DNA of 64,000 bases from Bacteroides sp. Marseille-P3684. Lineage in GTDB: Bacteria; Bacteroidota; Bacteroidia; Bacteroidales; Bacteroidaceae. The stretch lies in contig NZ_LT985808.1 of assembly GCF_900291465.1 (NCBI RefSeq), positions 3,110,539-3,174,538 of the forward strand, in the 5' to 3' direction. A model generated the notes under the pieces. It had not been told where the DNA came from, searched no databases, and saw only the letters and a program-made list of their open reading frames with translations. Made by a program: the position numbers and the translations under genes. Below, piece after piece: positions 57,525 through 64,000 of this stretch; position 1 is the first letter of the stretch, and every line of letters begins with the position of its first letter.

Positions 57525-58139
57525 ATGACAGCCATGACACACGACAGGGAAGACGAACGCACGCTGGTTCTCCGTCTGATTGACGGAGACGAGGATGCCT
57601 TTTGCGAACTGTATGCCCGTTACAAGAACCAGCTCGTCTATTTTGCCCTGCGCTACCTGAAGTCGCAAGCGTATGCCGAGGACATCTTTCAGGATACTTT
57701 TGCTGCCGTCTGGCAAAGCCGGCGTTTCATCGACCCCGACACGTCTTTCTCCTCCTATCTTTATACGATTGTGCGCAACCGCGTGCTCAACCAGTTACGC
57801 AGCCTGGAGCAGGAAAGTTCCCTGAAAGAAGCCATCCTCTCCCAGGCTGTCGACTACAGCAACAGCACCTCACAGGCCATTGCCGTCGCCGAACTGGAGG
57901 CTGTCGTCAACGAAGCCCTCGGCAAGCTGACGCCCCGCCAACGGGAAGTGTTCGAGCTGAGCCGGCGGCAACGTCTGTCGCACAAAGAGATTGCTCAGGC
58001 GTTGGGCATCTCGGTCAACACGGTGCAGGAATACATATCCGCCTCGCTCCACACCATCCGTCACTACCTCTCCCACAAATACTCCAAGGAGGTCGACTTG
58101 CTCCTTATCTTCCTACTTTCCTGCGAATTCTGCCGGTAA
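57525..58139 (+). CDS. ECF RNA polymerase sigma factor without nearby FecR
   Basis: A 204-residue Bacteroides-type ECF sigma. Region 2: FCELYARYKNQLVYFALRYLKSQAYAEDIFQDTFAAVW. Region 4: LTPRQREVFELSRRQRLSHKEIAQALGISVNTVQEYISASL. The C-terminus ends with a hydrophobic, Cys-containing tail (VDLLLIFLLSCEFCR). Unlike its relatives, it is not followed by an anti-sigma or susC gene; the next gene, 150 bp on, is an amino-sugar kinase with its own promoter box. Confidence 0.92.
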   Translation: MTAMTHDREDERTLVLRLIDGDEDAFCELYARYKNQLVYFALRYLKSQAYAEDIFQDTFAAVWQSRRFIDPDTSFSSYLYTIVRNRVLNQLRSLEQESSLKEAILSQAVDYSNSTSQAIAVAELEAVVNEALGKLTPRQREVFELSRRQRLSHKEIAQALGISVNTVQEYISASLHTIRHYLSHKYSKEVDLLLIFLLSCEFCR

Positions 58140-58264
58140 AAGAGAGGCTTCCGGCAAAAAAACAACTCGAATTAAGACACCGAAAACAACTGGTACCGGG
58201 TAGGGAACACGGTGCAAAAGCAATAAAAGCCACCCGACGCACCACACATCTGAAGGGAATTACG

Positions 58265-58272
58265 TACTTTTG
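58265..58272 (+). promoter_or_regulatory. -7 element of kinase-murQ operon
   Basis: TACTTTTG, 18 bp before the kinase ATG; overlaps a TTG-initiated extension of the frame, which is therefore rejected. Confidence 0.6.
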
Positions 58273-58290
58273 CCAAAAGTTCTGAACATT

Positions 58291-59121
58291 ATGATACTGA
58301 TAGCTGACAGTGGCTCGACCAAGACCGATTGGTGTGCATGGCGAGGGGATGCTCCCCTGTTTGTCCATACGCAGGGCATCAATCCCTTTCACCAGAAAGC
58401 CGATGAAATCCTGAAGATTCTCCACAAGGAACTCTACCCGCAGCTTCCCGTGGAACCCATCGAAAGCATTTTCTTCTACGGCGCCGGAAACACGACGCTA
58501 GGTAGCCGCATCCTGCGCGGATGCTTGCGCAAGGTATTCGGCGAGCAGGTGCACCGTGAGGTGGAAAGCGACCTGTTGGGAGCTGCCCGTGCCCTCTGCG
58601 GACACCAGCCCGGCATCGCCTGCATCCTGGGGACAGGCTCGAACTCCTGCTTCTACGACGGGGAGAAAATCGCCGCCCACACTCCTGCCCTAGGCTATAT
58701 CCTGGGCGATGAAGGCAGTGGCGCCTACCTGGGCCGACGCCTCGTGGGGGATGTCCTGAAAGAGCAGCTGCCCGAACACATCTGCCTGGCTTTTGCCAAC
58801 CGCACCCAGCTGACACAGGAGGAAATCATCCACCATGTCTACCGGCGTCCGCTGGCGCACCGTTTCCTGGCAAGCTTCGCACCTTTCCTGGCGGAACAGC
58901 GGGAGGACCCTGCCATCCACCGCCTGCTGACCGACTCGTTCGATGCCTTCATCGAGCGGAACCTGAAGACGTATCCCAAGGAATATCCCGTCAGCGCGGT
59001 TGGCTCCATTGCTTACCATTTCCGTCCGGAACTGACCGAAAGCCTGGAGAGACGGGGCTACACCGTGGGCGTCATTGCCCAAAGTCCGATGGAAGGGCTC
59101 ATCCGCTATCACCGGATGTAA
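58291..59121 (+). CDS. BadF/BcrA-type amino-sugar kinase (GlcNAc/MurNAc kinase-like)
   Basis: A 276-residue ASKHA-fold kinase starting at 58291 (MILIADSGSTKTDWCAW). Phosphate-1 motif ADSGSTKTDW, phosphate-2 ILGTGSNSCFYDG, and GYILGDEGSGAYLG are intact. Relatives phosphorylate N-acetylglucosamine or N-acetylmuramic acid. It is 54 bp upstream of murQ, so cell-wall amino-sugar recycling is the likely role; a MurNAc kinase role would feed MurQ directly. Substrate cannot be fixed from sequence. Confidence 0.88.
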   Translation: MILIADSGSTKTDWCAWRGDAPLFVHTQGINPFHQKADEILKILHKELYPQLPVEPIESIFFYGAGNTTLGSRILRGCLRKVFGEQVHREVESDLLGAARALCGHQPGIACILGTGSNSCFYDGEKIAAHTPALGYILGDEGSGAYLGRRLVGDVLKEQLPEHICLAFANRTQLTQEEIIHHVYRRPLAHRFLASFAPFLAEQREDPAIHRLLTDSFDAFIERNLKTYPKEYPVSAVGSIAYHFRPELTESLERRGYTVGVIAQSPMEGLIRYHRM

Positions 59122-59175
59122 ACGCCGGCAACCAGTCATCGTACATCCTTTCACACAGGAAAAAAACATTCCATC

Positions 59176-60033
59176 ATGAGTTTCATCAAAATCACCGAAC
59201 AACCCTCTCTGCACGACGGACTCGACCGTCAGTCGGTGCACGAACTGCTGGAGGGCATCAACGAAGAAGACTGCAAGGTGGCTCTGGCAGTCCATCAGTG
59301 CATCCCCCAAATCGAACGTCTGGTCACTGCCATCGTCGAACGGATGCAACGGGGCGGACGCCTCTTCTATATGGGAGCAGGCACCAGCGGACGGTTGGGC
59401 GTGCTCGACGCCTCCGAGATTCCACCCACCTTCGGCATGCCTCCGGGCAGGGTCATCGGACTGATTGCCGGCGGCGACCGTGCACTCCGTCATCCGGTAG
59501 AGAACGCCGAGGACAATCCGATGCGCGGATGGGAGGAACTGCAGGAGCACGGCATCAATACCGACGACACCGTGGTAGGCATCGCCGCCTCGGGCACGAC
59601 CCCCTATGTGGTCCATGCCCTCCATGAGGCACGTGCACACGGCATCCTGACGGCATCCATCTGCAGCAACCCCGACGCCCCCATCTCCCGGGAAGCCGAC
59701 ATCCCCATCGAGATGATTGTCGGTCCGGAGTTTGTCACCGGCAGCTCCCGCATGAAAAGCGGCACGGGACAGAAGATGATCCTCAACATGATCAGCACCG
59801 CCACCATGATACGGCTGGGACGTGTGAAAGGCAACCGCATGGTCAACATGCAGCTCAGCAACCGGAAACTGGTCGACCGCGGCACACGGATGCTGGTCGA
59901 TGAACTGGGATTGCCCTACGAGGAGGCACAAGCCCTGCTCCTGCGCCACGGTTCAGTCCGCAAGGTCCTCGATGCGGCAAGGACGGACCGTCCGCTCACC
60001 TCCTCCCCCGAAACACGCAACCATAATTATTAA
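59176..60033 (+). CDS. murQ: N-acetylmuramic acid 6-phosphate etherase
   Basis: A 285-residue SIS-domain lyase that splits MurNAc-6-P into GlcNAc-6-P and lactate during peptidoglycan recycling. Motifs: GRLFYMGAGTSGRLGVLDASEIPPTF with the catalytic Glu, GGDRALRHPVENAEDNP with the second Glu, and GPEFVTGSSRMKSGTGQKMILNM. Between the kinase and SIMPL genes in one direction with short gaps. Confidence 0.96.
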   Translation: MSFIKITEQPSLHDGLDRQSVHELLEGINEEDCKVALAVHQCIPQIERLVTAIVERMQRGGRLFYMGAGTSGRLGVLDASEIPPTFGMPPGRVIGLIAGGDRALRHPVENAEDNPMRGWEELQEHGINTDDTVVGIAASGTTPYVVHALHEARAHGILTASICSNPDAPISREADIPIEMIVGPEFVTGSSRMKSGTGQKMILNMISTATMIRLGRVKGNRMVNMQLSNRKLVDRGTRMLVDELGLPYEEAQALLLRHGSVRKVLDAARTDRPLTSSPETRNHNY

Positions 60034-60044
60034 GGTATAAGCCT

Positions 60045-60746
60045 ATGAAAAATCTAAGAATTGAAGCCGTCATCCTCGCCATCGGACTGGCACTGACGGG
60101 CTATTTTGTCAAAGCGGGCATCGACACACTGGCAACCCGCGACCGTGTGGTCACCGTGAAAGGTCTGGCAGAGATGGAAGTCCCCGCCGACAAAGTGACG
60201 TGGCCGCTGATGTACAAGAGCATCGGCAACGACCTGCCTGCCCTCTACAGCCAGATTGAAGCCACCAACCAGAAGATTCAGGCCTTCCTGACCTCCAAAG
60301 GCATCGACGCCGGCGAAATCAGCATCAATGCCCCCGAGATTGTGGACCTGCAAGCCGAACGATACAGCAACAACGACAAGCCTTACCGCTACAACATCAC
60401 GACCGTCATCACCGTCACATCCGGCAAGGTCGACCTGGTACGCGGACTCATCGCCTCACAGGGCGAGCTGCTGAAACAAGGCATTGCCATCAGCGGAGGC
60501 GACTACCGCTACAACGTGTCCTACGACTACACCAGCCTGAACTCCATCAAGCCCAAGATGATCGAAGAAGCGACCAAGAACGCCCGCGCCGCTGCCGAAA
60601 AGTTCGCCAAGGACTCCGACAGCAAACTGGGTAAAATCAAGAAAGCCTATCAGGGCCAGTTCTCCATCGACGACCGCGACGCCAACACGCCTTACATTAA
60701 AAAAATACGTGTGGTGACCACCATCGACTACTCGTTGGAAGACTAA
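60045..60746 (+). CDS. SIMPL (DUF541) domain protein
   Basis: A 233-residue protein with an N-terminal TM or signal anchor (about 7-25) and a SIMPL domain beginning VVTVKGLAEMEVPADKVTW. The family forms periplasmic assemblies of unclear function. It starts 11 bp after murQ, so it is in the recycling operon; a terminator follows. Confidence 0.9.
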   Translation: MKNLRIEAVILAIGLALTGYFVKAGIDTLATRDRVVTVKGLAEMEVPADKVTWPLMYKSIGNDLPALYSQIEATNQKIQAFLTSKGIDAGEISINAPEIVDLQAERYSNNDKPYRYNITTVITVTSGKVDLVRGLIASQGELLKQGIAISGGDYRYNVSYDYTSLNSIKPKMIEEATKNARAAAEKFAKDSDSKLGKIKKAYQGQFSIDDRDANTPYIKKIRVVTTIDYSLED

Positions 60747-60767
60747 GCCTCACAAAAAAGCTAAAAT

Positions 60768-60820
60768 AATCGGCGCAACTATCACAAAATTGAGTGAATA
60801 GGTGCGCCGATTCATTTTTT
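60768..60820 (+). terminator. Terminator before rpsA
   Basis: A 15-bp stem with one mismatch, AATCGGCGCAACTAT (60768-60782) and ATAGGTGCGCCGATT (60798-60812), then CATTTTTTT. Confidence 0.85.
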
Positions 60821-60898
60821 TGCAGTATCTTCGCGGCCGATTATTATAGCGATATAATGTCTAACCCATTTAATTACTAAAAACAACTTTATCTATTA

Positions 60899-62689
60899 AT
60901 GGAAAATCTGAAGAACGTAGCTCCCTTGGAAGACTTCAACTGGGATGCGTATGAAAATGGCGAGGCTACTACCAGCATGAGCCATGACGAGCTTGAAAAA
61001 GCTTATGACAACACCCTGAACAAAGTCAATGACCACGAAGTTGTTGACGGAACCGTAATCTCAATCGACAAACGCAACGTCGTTGTCAACATCGGTTACA
61101 AATCAGACGGTATCATTCCTTTGAATGAGTTCCGTTACAACCCCGACCTGAAGGTAGGTGACACCGTAGAAGTGTACATCGAGAATCAGGAAGACAAGAA
61201 GGGACAACTCATCCTCTCTCACAAGAAAGCACGCGCAGCCCGCTCTTGGGACCGCATCAACGCTGCTCTCGAAAACGACGAAATCATCAAGGGTTACATC
61301 AAGTGCCGCACGAAGGGCGGTATGATTGTCGACGTATTCGGCATCGAAGCCTTCCTGCCGGGTTCTCAAATCGACGTGAAGCCCATCCGCGACTACGATG
61401 TATTCGTCGGCAAGACCATGGAATTCAAGGTTGTCAAGATCAACCAGGAATTCAAGAATGTCGTTGTTTCGCACAAGGCTCTCATCGAGGCTGAACTGGA
61501 ACAGCAGAAGAAAGAAATCATCAGCAAACTTGAAAAAGGTCAGGTTCTCGAAGGAACCGTTAAAAATATCACCTCTTACGGTGTATTCATCGACTTGGGT
61601 GGCGTAGACGGTCTGATCCACATCACCGACTTGTCTTGGGGCCGCGTAAGCGATCCGAAGGAAGTGGTTCAGCTCGACCAGAAGTTGAATGTCGTTATCC
61701 TCGACTTCGACGACGAGAAGAAGCGCATCGCCCTCGGTTTGAAACAACTCACCCCGCATCCTTGGGATGCTCTCGACCCGAACTTGAAGGTCGGCGACCA
61801 CGTGAAGGGCAAAGTTGTCGTGATGGCAGACTACGGTGCATTCATCGAAATCGCTCCGGGCGTAGAAGGTCTGATCCACGTATCGGAAATGTCCTGGTCA
61901 CAACACCTGCGTTCTGCTCAGGACTTCATGAAGGTGGGCGACGAGGTAGAGGCTGTCATCCTGACTCTCGACCGCGAAGAGCGCAAGATGTCCTTGGGTA
62001 TCAAACAGCTCAAGGCAGACCCCTGGGAGACTATCGAAGAGAAATATCCGGTTGGTTCCAAGCACACTGCCAAAGTGCGCAACTTCACCAACTTCGGTGT
62101 ATTTGTTGAAATCGAGGAAGGCGTTGACGGCCTGATCCACATCTCCGACCTTTCTTGGACCAAGAAGATCAAACACCCGTCAGAGTTCACTCAGATCGGT
62201 GCGGACATCGACGTGATGGTGCTCGAAATCGACAAGGAAAACCGTCGCTTGAGCCTCGGCCACAAGCAACTCGAAGAGAATCCCTGGGATGTATTCGAGA
62301 CTGTCTTCACCGTTGGTTCCATCCACGAAGGTACCATCATCGAAATGCTCGACAAGGGTGCTGTCATCGCTTTGCCTTACGGCGTAGAAGGTTTCGCTAC
62401 TCCGAAACACCTGGTGAAGGAAGATGGCTCGCAAGCTCAGCTCGACGAGAAGTTGCCGTTCAAGGTCATCGAGTTCAACAAGGACGCAAAACGCATCATC
62501 CTCTCTCACAGCCGTATCTTCGAAGATGCTGCAAAGGCTGAAGAAAGAGCAGAGAAGAGAGCTTCCAAGAAGGCTTCCAAGAAGGAAGAGACTCCGATGA
62601 TTCAGAACCAGGCTGCTTCTACAACCCTGGGCGACATCGACGCTCTGGCTGCATTGAAAGAGCAGATGGAAGCTGACAGCAAGAAGTAA
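60899..62689 (+). CDS. rpsA: 30S ribosomal protein S1
   Basis: A 596-residue S1 with six S1/OB-fold repeats. The core GLIHxxxLSW is best kept in repeats three to five (VDGLIHITDLSWGR, VEGLIHVSEMSWSQ, VDGLIHISDLSWTKK); repeats one, two and six are more divergent. A Lys/Ala/Glu-rich tail follows (AEERAEKRASKKASKKEE). It binds mRNA at the ribosome. Bacteroidetes rely little on Shine-Dalgarno pairing, which fits the weak ribosome sites seen through this window. Confidence 0.97.
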   Translation: MENLKNVAPLEDFNWDAYENGEATTSMSHDELEKAYDNTLNKVNDHEVVDGTVISIDKRNVVVNIGYKSDGIIPLNEFRYNPDLKVGDTVEVYIENQEDKKGQLILSHKKARAARSWDRINAALENDEIIKGYIKCRTKGGMIVDVFGIEAFLPGSQIDVKPIRDYDVFVGKTMEFKVVKINQEFKNVVVSHKALIEAELEQQKKEIISKLEKGQVLEGTVKNITSYGVFIDLGGVDGLIHITDLSWGRVSDPKEVVQLDQKLNVVILDFDDEKKRIALGLKQLTPHPWDALDPNLKVGDHVKGKVVVMADYGAFIEIAPGVEGLIHVSEMSWSQHLRSAQDFMKVGDEVEAVILTLDREERKMSLGIKQLKADPWETIEEKYPVGSKHTAKVRNFTNFGVFVEIEEGVDGLIHISDLSWTKKIKHPSEFTQIGADIDVMVLEIDKENRRLSLGHKQLEENPWDVFETVFTVGSIHEGTIIEMLDKGAVIALPYGVEGFATPKHLVKEDGSQAQLDEKLPFKVIEFNKDAKRIILSHSRIFEDAAKAEERAEKRASKKASKKEETPMIQNQAASTTLGDIDALAALKEQMEADSKK

Positions 62690-62723
62690 TAGCAAGACGC
62701 ATTACATTCATTACAATCTGATA

Positions 62724-62766
62724 AAGGCAGGTTCACTCCCACAAGGTTTGAACCTGCCTTCTTTTT
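62724..62766 (+). terminator. Terminator after rpsA
   Basis: A perfect 12-bp stem, AAGGCAGGTTCA (62724-62735) with its complement (62749-62760), then CTTTTT. Confidence 0.9.
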
Positions 62767-62832
62767 ATAGCGGAGTGCAAGCCAAACCCAATTTTCTCCC
62801 CTTCGACGGACTGAAAACACAAAAATCTTGTG

Positions 62833-62840
62833 TATTTTTG
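62833..62840 (+). promoter_or_regulatory. -7 element of rnz
   Basis: TATTTTTG, 8 bp before the chosen ATG at 62848; it overlaps an earlier in-frame start at 62830. Confidence 0.5.
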
Positions 62841-62847
62841 CCACACT

Positions 62848-63762
62848 ATGGAAAAGTTCGAGGTCAACATATTGGGATGTGGTTCTGCACTGCCCACCAC
62901 CAAGCATTATCCAAGCTCGCAAGTGGTGAACATCCGCGAAAAGCTGTTCATGATCGACTGCGGTGAAGGCACACAGACACAACTGCGCCGTTCACGGCTG
63001 AAATTCACCCGGCTGAACCACATCTTCATCTCCCACCTCCACGGCGACCACTGCTTCGGACTCATCGGACTGCTCTCCACCTTCGGACTGCTGGGACGCA
63101 CCGCCACCATGCACATCTATGCCCCCGCCGAACTGGAAAGGCTCATGCAACCCCAACTGGACTTCTTCTGCAAAGGGATGGACTACAAGGTGGAGTTCCA
63201 CTCCCACGACACCCGTACCCCGGCAGTCATCTATGAAGACCGTTCGGTGACCGTGAGCACCCTTCCGCTGAAGCACCGCATCGACTGCTGCGGCTTCCTC
63301 TTCCGCGAGAAACCGACTCCCAACCACATCCTCCGCGACATGATCGACTTCTATGAAGTCCCCACGTATGCCATCAACCGCATCAAGAACGGTGAAGACT
63401 ACGTCCTGCCCGACGGCACGGTTGTCCCCAACGGAAGACTGACCCGACCCTCCGACCCTCCACGCAGCTATGCCTACTGTTCCGACACCATCTACCTGCC
63501 GGAACTTGCCGGACTGGTGCACGGCGTCGACCTGCTCTACCACGAAGCGACCTTTGCCAACAGCGAGTCGGCACGAGCCAAAGAGACGTTCCACACCACC
63601 GCCGCCCAGGCAGCCCGGCTTGCCAAGGATGCCGAAGTCAAGCAGCTCGTGATCGGGCACTATTCCGCGCGCTATGAAGATGAGAACATCCTCCTGCAGG
63701 AAGCACGCGAAGTGTTCCCCTCGACCCTTGCCGCCAAGGAGAACCTGTGCATTGCCTTATAA
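62848..63762 (+). CDS. rnz: Ribonuclease Z
   Basis: A 304-residue metallo-beta-lactamase-fold endonuclease that trims tRNA 3' ends. Start at 62848 (MEKFEVNILGCGSALPT). Metal motif SHLHGDH (H63, H65, D67, H68), PTNHILRD-like exosite region PTPNHILRDMIDFYEVP, and the later LLYHEATFANS and HTTAAQAARLAKDA are intact. Length is usual. A sigma factor gene starts 31 bp downstream. Confidence 0.95.
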   Translation: MEKFEVNILGCGSALPTTKHYPSSQVVNIREKLFMIDCGEGTQTQLRRSRLKFTRLNHIFISHLHGDHCFGLIGLLSTFGLLGRTATMHIYAPAELERLMQPQLDFFCKGMDYKVEFHSHDTRTPAVIYEDRSVTVSTLPLKHRIDCCGFLFREKPTPNHILRDMIDFYEVPTYAINRIKNGEDYVLPDGTVVPNGRLTRPSDPPRSYAYCSDTIYLPELAGLVHGVDLLYHEATFANSESARAKETFHTTAAQAARLAKDAEVKQLVIGHYSARYEDENILLQEAREVFPSTLAAKENLCIAL

Positions 63763-63793
63763 CCTCTGTCTAATCTGACGCAACCCCGACTGC

Positions 63794-64000
63794 ATGAAGA
63801 ACTACGATGAACATATAATCATAGAGCAACTCCGAGACCCCGCCACACAACGCGCTGCCTTCGAGACCATCGTAAAACAGTACAGCGAACAGCTCTACTG
63901 GCAGATACGCCGCATGGTCCTGTCGCACGACGACGCCAACGACCTCCTGCAAAACACCTTCATCAAGGCATGGATACACATCGACTACTTCCGGGGTGAC
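63794..64000 (+). CDS. RNA polymerase sigma factor, 5' part
   Basis: An open frame from ATG at 63794 (MKNYDEHIIIEQLRDPATQR) to the window edge, 69 codons. Region 2 of an ECF/sigma-70 factor is clear: FETIVKQYSEQLYWQIRRMV and DDANDLLQNTFIKAWIHID. Partner genes lie outside the window. It follows rnz closely and may share its transcript. Confidence 0.85.
   Translation, partial: MKNYDEHIIIEQLRDPATQRAAFETIVKQYSEQLYWQIRRMVLSHDDANDLLQNTFIKAWIHIDYFRGD

Overview
The window comes from a member of the Bacteroidales, most likely a gut Bacteroidaceae (Bacteroides, Phocaeicola or Mediterranea type). The evidence is a SusC/SusD pair behind an ECF sigma/FecR pair, a one-polypeptide hybrid two-component xylan sensor, a two-subunit methylmalonyl-CoA mutase, many genes with the Bacteroides promoter form TTTG-N19-21-TAnnTTTG, and families largely confined to this phylum (DUF4843, PKD-like, DUF6249-like, DUF5056-like). 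Most of the DNA is GC-rich. Several AT-rich blocks (about 1.1-7.9 kb, 26.1-27.0 kb, 49.2-54.5 kb) look acquired.

Layout. (1) 1-8.5 kb, minus strand: a cluster of three different dynamin-like GTPases, one ending in ankyrin repeats. Upstream lie a membrane-anchored protein with two zinc-finger-like repeats and a zinc-ribbon protein; downstream lie a two-TM protein and a helical protein cut by the window edge. A consensus promoter precedes the set. (2) 8.9-11.4 kb: mutS2. (3) 11.5-25.1 kb: a xylan/glucuronoxylan locus, with an operon of sugar transporter, GH10, GH43 and GH67 on the minus strand, a hybrid two-component regulator, and a divergent GH115; no SusC/SusD is present. (4) 25.1-27.5 kb: repeats, a MITE-like element, and an Abi/HEPN gene followed by a compact candidate noncoding RNA with its own promoter element and terminator. 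(5) 27.5-31.6 kb: mutA-mutB. (6) 31.8-41.8 kb: a TonB-like periplasmic protein, then sigma, FecR, SusC, SusD, DUF4843 and PKD-like lipoproteins.

(7) 42.0-47.4 kb: topB, a Sel1-repeat protein, an RsmF-type rRNA methyltransferase and ogt. (8) 47.5-54.5 kb: a worn region with a frameshifted and truncated outer-membrane receptor fused to another gene fragment, a 22-bp-period palindrome array, a HipBA-like pair, and an ATPase gene between two 53-bp repeats. (9) 54.5-64 kb: a small sigma-factor operon, thyA-folA, an orphan ECF sigma, an amino-sugar kinase with murQ and a SIMPL protein, rpsA, rnz and the start of another sigma factor.

The strongest candidates for undescribed biology are the multi-dynamin/zinc-finger cluster, the Abi/HEPN gene with its linked small RNA, and the two 22-bp-period palindrome arrays carried in inverted copies of one module. 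All calls rest on reading the sequence; no database search was run.
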